A stretch of 64,000 nt of DNA from Microbacterium sp. LKL04 (GTDB lineage Bacteria > Actinomycetota > Actinomycetes > Actinomycetales > Microbacteriaceae), in assembly GCF_900102005.1 (NCBI RefSeq), contig NZ_LT627736.1:2418001-2482000 (forward strand), in the 5' to 3' direction. Of this stretch, positions 34,384-43,181 are shown one piece after another (the first letter of the stretch is position 1; each line of letters opens with the position of its first letter). The notes under the pieces are model-generated. The model was not told where the DNA came from, ran no database searches, and saw nothing but the letters and a program-made list of their open reading frames with translations. Made by a program: the position numbers and the translations under genes.

Positions 34384-36099
34384 ATGAACACCATGTTGTC
34401 GCGTGCCCTCCTGGGTACGCTCGTCGCCGGGGGCATCACGCTCTTCGGCGCAGCGGCCGCGCAGGCCGCGGAATCCACGACGTCCGGAGAGGACGGGCTG
34501 CTCTCGGGCACCCAGGCGCTCCTGAACGTCGACGTCCCGGTCACCATCGGCGACACCGCGATCTCGCTGGTCGGCGACTCGTCCACGAGCTCGAGCGACA
34601 AGGGGTCGTCCGCGGCTCCGTCGCGCGATTCGGATTCTGCATCCACCAGCGGCTCCGACGGTGCCGCCTCCGGGTCGCAGGCCATCATCAACGTGTCCGT
34701 ACCCGTCACGGTCAAGGACACGGCGGTCTCGGTCATCGGTGACAGCTCGACCAAGAGCACGGATGCCGCGCCTGCCGCACCTGCAAAGGATCCCGCCAAG
34801 GCGCCCGCAGCGTCGACCGGCGGGTCAGACGGCATCGGGTCCGGCACACAGGTCGTCGCCCCCGTGAAGGCCCCGGTGACCGTAAAGGACACCGCGGTGT
34901 CGGTCATCGGTGACAGCAAGACCGAGAGCACGGATGCAGCGGCCACGGCCGCACCGTCGTCGCCTGCATCGTCGGCCACCACCGGCGGAGAGGACGGAGT
35001 CGGGTCCGGCACCCAGGTCGTCGCCCCCATCGCCGTGCCCGTGACGGTCGAGGACGTCGCGATCTCCGTCATCGGCGACAGCACCACCGAGAGCACGTAT
35101 GCCGCGGCTCCCAGCGCACCGGCATCGCCCGCCCCGTCGGCCACCACCGACGGCACCGACGGCATCGCGTCCGGCACCCAGGTCGTCGCACCGATCACCG
35201 TTCCGGTAACGGTCGACGGCAACGCCATCTCGGTCATCGGAGACAGCACCACCGAGAGCACCGGAGCCCCCGCTCCCACCGCCTCCGCGGCAGGAACCAC
35301 CGAAGGTCCGTCCACCGACGGCTCTGACGGCATCGGATCCGGCACCCAGGTCGTCGCACCGATCACCGTCCCGGTGACGGTCGACGGCAACGCCGTCTCC
35401 GTCATCGGTGACAGCACCACCGAGAGCACGGGCGCCGCGGCCCCGAGCACTCCCGCCACCGGAGCCACCGAGGGCCCGTCGACCGACGGCTCCGACGGAA
35501 TCGGATCCGGCACCCAGGTCGTCGCACCCATCACGCTTCCGGTGATGATCGGCGACACGGCCGTCTCCGTCATCGGTGACAGCACGAGCGTCGGCGGAGG
35601 AACGGGTACCGCGCCGAGCACCGGCACGATCGGCACCCCGATCACCTCGGGTGAGAACGGGATCGGCGGAGGAACGCAGGTTCTGCTGCCCATCGGCATC
35701 CCGATCACCGTCGGTGACACCGCCGTGTCGATCATCGGCGACAGCACCGTCACCGACCCGGGAACCGGTCCTGGCACCGACCCGGGAACCGGTCCTGGCA
35801 CCGGCCCGATCGACCCGACGGACCCCGTCGAGCCTGTTGACCCCGTGGACCCGACGAACCCGGTTGACCCCGTGGACCCGGTCGACCCGGGCACGGTTCC
35901 GGGTGACACCCCGGGTCTGGGAACGGACGACCAGATCCCGGGTGCTCCCGGCACGTCGATGACACCGCAGGCCACCGCGACCGAGATGCCTCGAGCCCTG
36001 GCTCAGGCAGGTGGCGTGCCCGTGACGTGGCTCCCGCTGTCCGCCGCGGCGCTGATCCTCGCAGGGGCGCTGCTCGCCCTGCGTCGCCGCACCGCCTGA
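34384..36099 (+). CDS. Cell-surface protein with eight chaplin-like, cysteine-free repeats
   Basis: A 571-residue protein. Signal peptide 1-29 (cut after AAQA). Eight repeats of the form GTQVVAPITVPVTVDGNAVS followed by VIGDSTTES occur near 38, 94, 149, 205, 260, 316, 372 and 427. The period is a steady 55-56 residues, with alanine/serine/threonine linkers. The core resembles the Streptomyces chaplin domain (PVxVPVxVxGNxVxVIG) but has no cysteines. A TDPGTGPG- and DPVDPVDP-type stalk follows, then LAQAG (539-543), a membrane segment and RRRTA, like a class E sortase LAxTG signal with Ala for Thr. Strong RBS AGGAGAG. Confidence 0.8.
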   Translation: MNTMLSRALLGTLVAGGITLFGAAAAQAAESTTSGEDGLLSGTQALLNVDVPVTIGDTAISLVGDSSTSSSDKGSSAAPSRDSDSASTSGSDGAASGSQAIINVSVPVTVKDTAVSVIGDSSTKSTDAAPAAPAKDPAKAPAASTGGSDGIGSGTQVVAPVKAPVTVKDTAVSVIGDSKTESTDAAATAAPSSPASSATTGGEDGVGSGTQVVAPIAVPVTVEDVAISVIGDSTTESTYAAAPSAPASPAPSATTDGTDGIASGTQVVAPITVPVTVDGNAISVIGDSTTESTGAPAPTASAAGTTEGPSTDGSDGIGSGTQVVAPITVPVTVDGNAVSVIGDSTTESTGAAAPSTPATGATEGPSTDGSDGIGSGTQVVAPITLPVMIGDTAVSVIGDSTSVGGGTGTAPSTGTIGTPITSGENGIGGGTQVLLPIGIPITVGDTAVSIIGDSTVTDPGTGPGTDPGTGPGTGPIDPTDPVEPVDPVDPTNPVDPVDPVDPGTVPGDTPGLGTDDQIPGAPGTSMTPQATATEMPRALAQAGGVPVTWLPLSAAALILAGALLALRRRTA

Positions 36100-36158
36100 C
36101 ACAGCCCGGGAGGGGCGGATGCCGCGGCTCGAGCACCGGCATCCGCTCCTCCGGCGTG

Positions 36159-36240
36159 CGCGGATGCAAGAGATCGGGCACGACACCCCGCCACCAGGCC
36201 TCGAGACACGGCGTGTCGGCCACGATCTATTGCATCCGCG
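36159..36240. repeat. 82-bp palindromic intergenic element, copy 2
   Basis: Left arm CGCGGATGCAAGAGATC at 36159-36175 and right arm GATCTATTGCATCCGCG at 36224-36240 are identical to those of copy 1. The interior differs, but the inner pair CGACAC / GTGTCG is kept (36181-36186 and 36213-36218). It lies between the convergent chaplin-like gene and rplI, beside the rplI terminator. Confidence 0.85.
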
Positions 36241-36296
36241 AACCCGCACGCCCGCATCCGCGAACTCCAACACGCCCGCACACCCGCCCCAAACGC

Positions 36297-36341
36297 CGGA
36301 TGCCGCGGTCCCGACCCGAAGGGGAGGAACCGCGGCATCCG
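36297..36341 (-). terminator. Terminator of the rpsF-ssb-rpsR-rplI operon
   Basis: CGGATGCCGCGGT at 36297-36309 and ACCGCGGCATCCG at 36329-36341 form a perfect 13-bp stem with a 19-base loop. It starts 16 bases past the rplI stop on the minus strand. The stem is built from the genome's over-represented word GGATGCCG. Confidence 0.7.
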
Positions 36342-36356
36342 AACCGCGCGCCAGGA

Positions 36357-36809
36357 TTACTTGGCGGCGACCACCTGCAGGGTGATCGCGGCGGTGAGGT
36401 CGTCACGCAGGCGAACGGTCGCCTCGTGCTGTCCCACGGCCTTGATCGGCGAGGTGATGTGGATCTTGCGCTTGTCGAGGTCACCGAGACCGGCGGCCTT
36501 GACGGCGTCGGCCACGTCGGCCGGCTTGACCGAACCGAACAGACGGCCTTCCGCGCCGGCCTTGACGGTCAGCTTGACCGTGTTCGACTCGAGCGTGTTC
36601 TTGAGCGCCACAGCCTCTTCGTGGTCGTGGATCGCGCGGGCGTCGCGGGCGGCGCGAATCGACGCCACCTGCTTCTCGCCACCGCGGGTCCAGGCCACAG
36701 CGAAGCCCTGGGGGATGAGGTAGTTACGGGCGTACCCGTTCTTGACCTCGATGACGTCACCGGCGCTACCGAGCCCGGCGACCTCGTTCGTGAGAATCAG
36801 CTTTGCCAT
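36357..36809 (-). CDS. rplI: 50S ribosomal protein L9
   Basis: A 150-residue ribosomal protein that binds 23S rRNA through its N-terminal domain. The L9 start [35 protein letters not shown] is unmistakable, with the RNA-binding GYARNYL. The long helix and C-terminal domain follow ([16 protein letters not shown]). It is the last gene of the rpsF operon, 11 bases after rpsR. Confidence 0.97.
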   Translation of the reverse strand: MAKLILTNEVAGLGSAGDVIEVKNGYARNYLIPQGFAVAWTRGGEKQVASIRAARDARAIHDHEEAVALKNTLESNTVKLTVKAGAEGRLFGSVKPADVADAVKAAGLGDLDKRKIHITSPIKAVGQHEATVRLRDDLTAAITLQVVAAK

Positions 36810-36820
36810 GTCGGTGCTCC

Positions 36821-37075
36821 TTACCGGCCAGCGCCGGCGTAGGGCAGGAGCGCCATTTCACGGGCGTTCTTGATCGCCTTGGCGATCAGACGCTGCTCCT
36901 GCACCGAGACTCCGGTGATACGACGGGCGCGGATCTTCCCACGCTCCGAGATGAACTTACGAAGCGTCGCGACGTCCTTGTAGTCGATGACGCCGACGCG
37001 GATCGCCTTCGCGGGAGCGGCGTTCTTCGCGCCCTTCCGCGGCTTGCGGCGGTCGCCGGTTGCCTTTCCAGCCAT
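36821..37075 (-). CDS. rpsR: 30S ribosomal protein S18 (cysteine-free form)
   Basis: An 84-residue ribosomal protein with the S18 core [29 protein letters not shown] and [20 protein letters not shown]. It has no zinc-binding cysteines, so it is the C-minus form; actinobacteria often carry C-plus and C-minus paralogues. It pairs with S6 in the 30S platform. A hairpin separates it from ssb. Confidence 0.97.
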   Translation of the reverse strand: MAGKATGDRRKPRKGAKNAAPAKAIRVGVIDYKDVATLRKFISERGKIRARRITGVSVQEQRLIAKAIKNAREMALLPYAGAGR

Positions 37076-37095
37076 GTGTCTTCCTTAAGAGAGGT

Positions 37096-37118
37096 GGATG
37101 CCGCGGCCCGCGGCATCC
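37096..37118 (-). terminator. Inverted repeat between ssb and rpsR
   Basis: GGATGCCGCGG at 37096-37106 and CCGCGGCATCC at 37108-37118 are perfect inverses about one base. In RNA the inner pairs must open to form a loop. It may attenuate transcription from ssb into rpsR and rplI or protect the ends after processing. Confidence 0.45.
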
Positions 37119-37128
37119 GGAATTCGAA

Positions 37129-37647
37129 TCAGAACGGGGTGTCGTCGCCGTAGCTCGTCCCGGGCGCGCTCCAGGCGTCAGGGGCCGAAGACCCGGGCGT
37201 GGCCCAGGGCTCGTCCTGCTGCACCTGCGGACGCGACTGCTGCTGACCGCCGCCGAAGTTGCCGCCGCCACCGCCGCCGCCTGAGGCGGCCCGGGTGACC
37301 TGGGCAGTGGCGTAGCGGAGCGAGGGGCCGATCTCGTCGACCTCCAGCTCGATCGCCGTGCGGTTGTTGCCTTCGCGGTCCTGGTAGGAGCGCTGCTTCA
37401 GGCGGCCGGTCGCGACGACCCGCATGCCCTTGGTGAGCGAGCCTGCGACGTGCTCAGCGAACTCGCGCCAGACCGACGCGCGCATGAACAGCGCTTCGCC
37501 GTCCTTCCACTCGTTGGCTTGACGGTCGAAGCTGCGCGGCGTCGATGCGATCGTGAAGTTCGCGACGGGCAGGCCGTTCTGCGTGTACCGCAGCTCGGGG
37601 TCTGCCGTGAGGTTCCCCACGACCGTGATGATGGTCTCGCCGGCCAT
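37129..37647 (-). CDS. ssb: Single-stranded DNA-binding protein
   Basis: A 172-residue protein: OB-fold ([54 protein letters not shown]) in residues 1-110, a glycine-rich linker ([12 protein letters not shown]) and an acidic tail. The tail ends GDDTPF, the hydrophobic tip that binds partner proteins. It coats single-stranded DNA in replication and repair. Located between rpsF and rpsR as in most bacteria. Confidence 0.97.
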   Translation of the reverse strand: MAGETIITVVGNLTADPELRYTQNGLPVANFTIASTPRSFDRQANEWKDGEALFMRASVWREFAEHVAGSLTKGMRVVATGRLKQRSYQDREGNNRTAIELEVDEIGPSLRYATAQVTRAASGGGGGGGNFGGGQQQSRPQVQQDEPWATPGSSAPDAWSAPGTSYGDDTPF

Positions 37648-37652
37648 GAGCC

Positions 37653-38018
37653 TTAGGCCTTCGCAGCCTTGCGGGCGGCCTTGGCCTCAGCGCGCTCCTT
37701 CTCGGCGGCGACCTGAGCGATCGCCTCCTCGGCGCGGAGGACCTTGGTACGCATGATCTGCTCGTTCAGCTTGAGCTGACGGTCGAGCTCCTGCGTGGCC
37801 TCGCTCGTGGCGGTGAAGTTGACGACGGCGTAGATGCCCTCGTTCTTCTTCTGGATCTCGTAGGCGAGACGGCGCTTGCCCCAGACGTCGACGTTCTCGA
37901 TCGAGCCACCGTCTGCGGTGATGACCTTCAAGAACCCGTCGAGCTTGGGAGCGACCTGGCGCTCGTCGATCTCGGGGTCGAGGATCACCATGAGTTCGTA
38001 CTGGTGGATGTGCGTCAC
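37653..38018 (-). CDS. rpsF: 30S ribosomal protein S6
   Basis: A 121-residue S6 with the core [46 protein letters not shown] and a charged alanine-rich tail. It starts at GTG 38018 behind GGAGG. It is the first gene of rpsF-ssb-rpsR-rplI. The stem-loop at 38045-38067 lies in its leader. Confidence 0.97.
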   Translation of the reverse strand: MTHIHQYELMVILDPEIDERQVAPKLDGFLKVITADGGSIENVDVWGKRRLAYEIQKKNEGIYAVVNFTATSEATQELDRQLKLNEQIMRTKVLRAEEAIAQVAAEKERAEAKAARKAAKA

Positions 38019-38044
38019 TAACCCACCTCCTTCGGACTAGAACG

Positions 38045-38067
38045 GATGCCGGGCGTTTCCCGGCATC
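38045..38067 (-). promoter_or_regulatory. Stem-loop in the leader of rpsF
   Basis: GATGCCGGG at 38045-38053 and CCCGGCATC at 38059-38067 form a perfect 9-bp stem with a 5-base loop. It lies between the WYL regulator stop and the rpsF Shine-Dalgarno, both on the minus strand. It could be the terminator of the regulator gene or a leader structure (S6:S18-binding leaders are known in many bacteria, but the conserved bulge cannot be shown here). Confidence 0.5.
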
Positions 38068-38130
38068 AGGAGGGTTGATGCACGTGTCCGCTGATTCCGC
38101 GCATGAGCGCAGACGGACAACCACAACAGT

Positions 38131-39105
38131 CTAGCGGATGCCCGGCCCTGCTGCGGAATCGGCCGGCCCCGCCGCGGACGCCGCCATCCGATGCCCCGCT
38201 TCGGCCGCCGCCGCGGCCAGCTCCGGCGGCCCGAGGATCTCGAACGGCACGTCGAACCGCAGTGCCCAGGCGAGCACCCCTGCCCACGACCACGACCCGA
38301 CCCTCACGACGCAGGTGCCGTCGGGGCGCTCCGCGAGCTCGGCGTCGCCGAGCCACGGCGCGACCCGCCCTGCGGGCAGCGGCAGGGCGATCTCGCCCGT
38401 CACCGGCCACCGGTCCGTCGTCTCGGATCCTTTGAACCGCGCCGCGAGGTACGTCCGCGCATCCCCCGTCGGGATCTCCCGAGGCTCGAACGGGACCCCG
38501 CCGCCCTGGCGGGGCCGCAGCCGGTCGAGCCGGAGGATGCGCCAGTCCGCGGCATCCCGGTCCCACGCGACGACGTACCAGCGCCCGTCCCGCGCGACGA
38601 CGGCGTGCGGCTCCGCGTGCCGGGCCGGGCGATCGGCGTCGTCGCCGTAGTCGAACCGCAGCGTCCGGTGCTCGCGCGTCGCGACGCTCACCGCTTCGAG
38701 CGCGGCGGTCGCGACCTGCTCGGCCGGCGCCCCCGCTTCGAACCGGATCCCGTCGATGCGGTGACGAAGGTGCGACGGCATGACCTGCCGCATCGTGGCG
38801 AGGGCTCGGGCCGCGGCATCCGTGATGTCGACTCCGGATGCCGACTGCAGTGCGACGGCGATGGCCACCGCCTGCTGGTCGTCGAAGAGGAGCGGCGGGA
38901 GTTCCTCGCCCGGGCTCAGCCGGTATCCGCCGTACGGGCCCTTCGCCGCCGTGATCGCGTAGCCGAGCTCGCGCAGCCGGTCGACGTCCCGGCGCACCGT
39001 GCGGACGGTCACTCCGAGCCGGTCGGCGAGTTCCTGGCCGCCCCAGTCGCGGCGCGACTGAAGGACGGACAGCAGATCCAGCATCCGGTGCGACGGCGAT
39101 GACAT
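38131..39105 (-). CDS. YafY-type WYL-domain transcriptional regulator
   Basis: A 324-residue regulator. N-terminal helix-turn-helix of the DeoR/HTH_11 kind (LLSVLQSRRDWGGQELADRLGVTVRTVRRDVDRLRELGY), then a WYL ligand-binding domain (GRWYVVAWDRDAADWRILRLDRL). The start is ATG 39105 (MSSPSHRMLDLL); a longer frame is a shadow. It is divergent from a VOC gene, a common pairing, and probably controls it. Confidence 0.92.
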   Translation of the reverse strand: MSSPSHRMLDLLSVLQSRRDWGGQELADRLGVTVRTVRRDVDRLRELGYAITAAKGPYGGYRLSPGEELPPLLFDDQQAVAIAVALQSASGVDITDAAARALATMRQVMPSHLRHRIDGIRFEAGAPAEQVATAALEAVSVATREHRTLRFDYGDDADRPARHAEPHAVVARDGRWYVVAWDRDAADWRILRLDRLRPRQGGGVPFEPREIPTGDARTYLAARFKGSETTDRWPVTGEIALPLPAGRVAPWLGDAELAERPDGTCVVRVGSWSWAGVLAWALRFDVPFEILGPPELAAAAAEAGHRMAASAAGPADSAAGPGIR

Positions 39106-39195
39106 TCCTCCATCCTGCTCGAGAAGCGGACAGAAACGGTCCTCTATGCGGCGAAGAGTGGATGCCGGCAGACAGCCACCGACCGAAGGACGATC

Positions 39196-39660
39196 ATGAC
39201 CCTCTCCACCACCACGCACCTCAACTTCCACGGCGACGCCCGCGACGCGCTCGAGTTCTACGGCCGTGTGTTCGACGGCACCGTCTCGGTGACGACGTAC
39301 GCGCAGCTCGGCATGCCCGCCGAGGCGCCCGGCGCCGAGAAGGTCGTGTTCGGCATCCTCGTCGCGGCCGACGGCTTCCGACTGATGGCGTACGACGTCC
39401 CGGGCGAGACGCGGGGCGCCGAGGCCGTGGCCGGGTCGACCCGTCGCGAGAACGGCGCCACGATCACCGATCGCGCCTTCTTCGTCTCGCTGCAGGGCGA
39501 CACGCTCGACGAGGTCGCCGCGCGCTGGGAGTCCCTCGCCGAGGGGGCGACGGTCGTCGAGCCGCTCGCGGCGTCGCCGTGGAGCGCCGGCTTCGGCATG
39601 CTCACCGACCGCTTCGGCGTGACGTGGGTCGTCGACGTCCGCGCGGCCCACGCCGGCTGA
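39196..39660 (+). CDS. VOC family (PhnB/glyoxalase-like) protein
   Basis: A 154-residue protein of the vicinal-oxygen-chelate fold, PhnB-like subtype: THLNFHGDARDALEFYGRVF, then RLMAYDVPG and a C-terminal SPWSAGFGMLTDRFGVTWVVDV. PhnB-like proteins are of unknown activity. The divergent WYL regulator 90 bases away suggests induction by an organic ligand. Confidence 0.88.
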   Translation: MTLSTTTHLNFHGDARDALEFYGRVFDGTVSVTTYAQLGMPAEAPGAEKVVFGILVAADGFRLMAYDVPGETRGAEAVAGSTRRENGATITDRAFFVSLQGDTLDEVAARWESLAEGATVVEPLAASPWSAGFGMLTDRFGVTWVVDVRAAHAG

Positions 39661-39746
39661 CACCCACGCCTGACACAGAGCAGGTACCCGACGCCACCCC
39701 GCGCGCAGGATCTCTCGCGGGGTGGCGTCTTCGGTACCGTGGCCGC

Positions 39747-40703
39747 ATGGAGTGGACCGGGGATGTCTCTGCAGGCGACTGGCTGCGCGGACGGCTCGAC
39801 GATCCTCCCCGCGGCACGGTCCACGACGTCGCACCGCGCGGGTTCGAGGCCTATGTCCGCATCCTGCACCCCGTCCACCTCGAGCGGATCCCGAACGAGC
39901 GGATGCCGTCGTTCGACGCCGTCGCCGCCATGACCGACGCGGGACGCGAGTCGCTGTTCTCGCGCATCGAGGAGCGCCCCCTGACGTGGCGCGAGGCGGC
40001 CGGGATCTTCGGGACGGAGTTCTCCCCGCTCGCGGACTGGGAGCACCTGACCCGTTCCACGGAGACGCCCGGAGTGCTGGTCACCCCGGCGGGCGACTGG
40101 GTGAACCCGCCTCTCGGGGGCGAACTCGATCCTGCCCAGGTGGCCGAGATCGCCGCAGTCCTGGCCTCGCACACGGCGGCGCCGGATGACGGTGTCGTCG
40201 CACTGTGGGACGGGCACCCCGGCCTCCTCGGCGGCATGCGGGTGCGCTCGTCGCGCACCGTCTACCAGGCGGGCGACCCGTCCGACGCGAACCTGCACCG
40301 GCACAACGAGATGCTCGGACGCAGCGCGAAGGACCTGTGGAGCGCGGTCACGGGCAAGCGCACCTGGCACGACGGCATCCTCTCCCGCGAGATCTCGGCG
40401 GGCCCGCGGCTCGAGCTGCCCGGCCGCACCCACGTGCTCTTCCGCGGCGGGGTCTCGGAACTCGCCGATCTCGGGTGGACGGATGCCGCGCCGTGGCGGG
40501 GCGAGGACGCCGACGACATCCTCAGCCCGAGCCTCATCTGGCCCGACGACCGCGCCTGGGTGCTGGTGAGCGATCCCGACCTCGACTCGACACTCGTCGG
40601 CGGGAGCGCCGCCCTCGCAGCCGCTCTGGTGGCGCGCGCGGGTCTCGATGCGGTCGAGATTCCCGCCGATGCCGTCCTCGACGGACACGGAGTGACCCGA
40701 TGA
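39747..40703 (+). CDS. Hypothetical protein
   Basis: A 318-residue soluble protein of unknown family, starting MEWTGDVSAGDWLRGRLDDPP. Readable features: RGFEAYVRILHPVHLERI, LTWREAAGIFGTEFSPLADWEHL, and WPDDRAWVLVSDPDLDSTLVGGS. It looks like a conserved actinobacterial cytoplasmic protein with no catalytic signature. TACCGT at 39735-39740 ends six bases before the ATG, so the transcript is probably leaderless. It overlaps the following membrane protein by four bases. Confidence 0.78.
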   Translation: MEWTGDVSAGDWLRGRLDDPPRGTVHDVAPRGFEAYVRILHPVHLERIPNERMPSFDAVAAMTDAGRESLFSRIEERPLTWREAAGIFGTEFSPLADWEHLTRSTETPGVLVTPAGDWVNPPLGGELDPAQVAEIAAVLASHTAAPDDGVVALWDGHPGLLGGMRVRSSRTVYQAGDPSDANLHRHNEMLGRSAKDLWSAVTGKRTWHDGILSREISAGPRLELPGRTHVLFRGGVSELADLGWTDAAPWRGEDADDILSPSLIWPDDRAWVLVSDPDLDSTLVGGSAALAAALVARAGLDAVEIPADAVLDGHGVTR

Positions 40704-41848
40704 GCGCCCCCGGTTTCGACGCCCGCCCCCTGACCGACCCCGTCGACGGGGCCACCGCGCGGGCCTACCGCAAGCAGCTCCTCGCGACGGGTCGCGCCCC
40801 CAAGACCGCCGGCTGGGCCGCGGGATGCCTCGTCGTCGGCGTCGTGGGAGTATTCGGTCTCGTCGTCGTCAACCTGATCTTCCGGCTCGTGTTCGCCCCG
40901 TTCTTCGAGGGCTCAGCTCCGAACGGTGTCGGCTCGATCGCGATCATCCTCGTCGTCGCACTCATCGCGGCCGGCCTGACCGCCCTCATCGTGAGGGCGT
41001 ATCGGAACGGCGGCGTGCGCTGGTATCGCCTCGACCACTTCGCCCGGGCGAACGGGATGACCTGGTTCCCCCAGGCATCCGATCCGCCCCTTCCGGGCAT
41101 GATCTTCTCGCTCGGGAGCTCCCGCACGGCGACCGACATCCTCCGTGGCGAGCAGCCCCGCATGGTCGAGTTCGGCAACTACCGTTACACGACGGGGTCC
41201 GGCAAGAACCGGACCACCCACCGGTGGGGCTACGTCGCGATCCGCCTCCACACGCCACTGCCCCACATCGTGCTGGATGCCGAGGGCAACAACACCTTCC
41301 TCGGCACGAACCTGCCGCAGTCCTTCGACCGGCACCAGCGCCTGAGTCTCGAGGGCGACTTCGACAGGTACTTCTCGCTCTACTGCCCGCAGGGCTACGA
41401 GCAGGACGCGCTCTACCTGTTCACTCCTGACATCATGGCGCGGTTCATCGACAACGCCGCCCAGCTCGACATCGAGATCGTCGACGACTGGATGTTCCTC
41501 TACGGCAAGCGCGATTTCTCCACCCTCGATCCGCGGACGTGGGGATGGCTGTTCTCCGTCGTCGGCGCGCTGATGGACAAACTGGCGCAGTGGGAGCGGT
41601 GGCGCGACGACCGTCTCGCGATGCCCGCCGCCGGGACACCGGCATCCGCCCCTCTCAGCGGGGAGCCGGGCACCGCCCTGCCGTTCACGCCGCCCGTCGA
41701 AGCGCTGCGTCCTCCGCCCGGTGTCGCCCCGGGCGGCCGCCGGCTGAAGAGGGCCGTCCCGTGGGCGACCATTCTCATCGGCGGGGGGATCCTCGTCGTG
41801 TGGATCGGCCTGCAGAGCGGCGTGATGAACGCGATCTTCAGTCGATGA
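40700..41848 (+). CDS. Hypothetical membrane protein
   Basis: A 382-residue protein, coupled (ATGA) to the gene before it. Two membrane segments near residues 38-60 and 75-95, a cytoplasmic or external domain of about 240 residues (VEFGNYRYTTGSGKNRTTHRWGYVAIRL), and a C-terminal segment near 357-377 (WATILIGGGILVVWIGL). No family is recognised. It converges with the DUF6716-like gene, whose stop is 11 bases inside its end. Confidence 0.78.
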   Translation: MSAPGFDARPLTDPVDGATARAYRKQLLATGRAPKTAGWAAGCLVVGVVGVFGLVVVNLIFRLVFAPFFEGSAPNGVGSIAIILVVALIAAGLTALIVRAYRNGGVRWYRLDHFARANGMTWFPQASDPPLPGMIFSLGSSRTATDILRGEQPRMVEFGNYRYTTGSGKNRTTHRWGYVAIRLHTPLPHIVLDAEGNNTFLGTNLPQSFDRHQRLSLEGDFDRYFSLYCPQGYEQDALYLFTPDIMARFIDNAAQLDIEIVDDWMFLYGKRDFSTLDPRTWGWLFSVVGALMDKLAQWERWRDDRLAMPAAGTPASAPLSGEPGTALPFTPPVEALRPPPGVAPGGRRLKRAVPWATILIGGGILVVWIGLQSGVMNAIFSR

Positions 41849-43181
41849 CGGTGGCCAGGACCGACCGGCGCGGACGGACGACCGGGTCCTGATAGCGCGC
41901 CGGGGTGACCGTGATGTCGCTGCCGTCGTCGGACCACGACTCCGCTCCGCGACGGCCGAGCATCGTGCGGGTGGAGAGGATCCCCCGCACGAGCGGCGCC
42001 CCGACCGCGAGCGCGATCGATCCGAGAACCGAGCGATCCTCGGCGCCGAGCACGGCCTTGCGCTGCCAGGCGTCGTGGAGTGCGCCCCCTCGTGCCGCCG
42101 GGACGTACCTCGGGACGAGGACACCGCGCCGGCGCTGATCGATGAGGTGCTCGACGTCCGACCACCAGGTCGATTCGCTCGGGTCGTGGAAGTAGTTGTC
42201 GGCGAGCCACCCCGGATGGGGGTGCCGGAACCGACGCGCGATGACGTCGTCCGCCTCACCCTGCAGACCGCTGCCGACGAAGACCGTGTTGAGGTGCGTC
42301 TTCGAGACGCCGAAGGTGGTCAGCGCGATGACCGGTACGCCCATGGCCATGGCCTCGATCGCCGCCGTGGAGCTGATCGTCACGAGCCCCTCGGCGGTCT
42401 CGAGGGCGCGCGACATCGGCTCGTGCGAGAACACGAGGTTGTCGGGCCGGTCGCGGAGCAGGCCGGTGAGTCCGGTGCGCTCGAAGTGCGTCTCGGCCTC
42501 GCCGAGCTCGGGCCGGGAGCGCAGTTTGACCACCACGCGCCGCGTGGGGTCGGCGAGCGCGGCCGACCGCAGGATCCCGGCGAGCCGGCTGCGTTCCGCC
42601 GGCTCGTGGGGCACGATCGCCTGCGCGGCGAACACGAGGTCCGTACCGCCGCCCGCCCCGCGGGTCGGCCGGGCGAATGGCAGGGTCGCGAGACTCGGAC
42701 GCATGTCGAGGCCGAGGCGATCCGCCAGTTGCGCGAAGGCGCGTTGTTCGCGTCGCGAGTGGACCACCATGAGGTCGCTGTAGCGGCGGTAGAGCGCCGC
42801 TCCGCGCTGCGCGGGGATCGACATGCCCGGAAGTCCCGAGACGACGACCGGTCGAGGGGTGACCCGGTCGATCTGCCGCATGATCAGTCGCACGAACGGG
42901 CCGCGCCCGCCGACCACGACGACGTCGGGTCGATCCGCCGACAGCCACCCGGCGAGGGCGTCGTAGGCGAGACGCGTGACCGCTTCGGGACGGATGCCGG
43001 TGCCCGCCAGAGCCGCATGCTCCTGCGCGACGCTCACCACGAGGGGCGTCTGCACGAGCACCAGGTGCGGGTCGACCTCCGGCGCGGAGTCGATGAGCGC
43101 CGCCGACCACTTCACGAAGGAGTCCGCGTCGGCGATCGCGACGACGCGCAGGTCCGGTGACCGGTCGGTGCTCATGGTCAT
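41838..43181 (-). CDS. DUF6716-like putative glycosyltransferase
   Basis: A 447-residue cytoplasmic protein with two Rossmann-like halves (GT-B appearance). The second half contains FSHEPMSRALETAEGLVTISSTAAIEAMAMGVPVIALTTFG, the sugar-nucleotide binding type of region. It matches actinobacterial DUF6716 putative glycosyltransferases by pattern. The ATG at 43181 overlaps the neuB stop by four bases; a second ATG lies two codons later. Last gene of the glycan locus. Confidence 0.8.
   Translation of the reverse strand: MTMSTDRSPDLRVVAIADADSFVKWSAALIDSAPEVDPHLVLVQTPLVVSVAQEHAALAGTGIRPEAVTRLAYDALAGWLSADRPDVVVVGGRGPFVRLIMRQIDRVTPRPVVVSGLPGMSIPAQRGAALYRRYSDLMVVHSRREQRAFAQLADRLGLDMRPSLATLPFARPTRGAGGGTDLVFAAQAIVPHEPAERSRLAGILRSAALADPTRRVVVKLRSRPELGEAETHFERTGLTGLLRDRPDNLVFSHEPMSRALETAEGLVTISSTAAIEAMAMGVPVIALTTFGVSKTHLNTVFVGSGLQGEADDVIARRFRHPHPGWLADNYFHDPSESTWWSDVEHLIDQRRRGVLVPRYVPAARGGALHDAWQRKAVLGAEDRSVLGSIALAVGAPLVRGILSTRTMLGRRGAESWSDDGSDITVTPARYQDPVVRPRRSVLATVID

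Noticed and set aside
34384..35600. Tandem DNA repeats as a minisatellite
   Set aside because: They are in frame, with a period of 165-168 bases matching 55-56 residues, and differ mostly in linkers; they reflect protein repeats.
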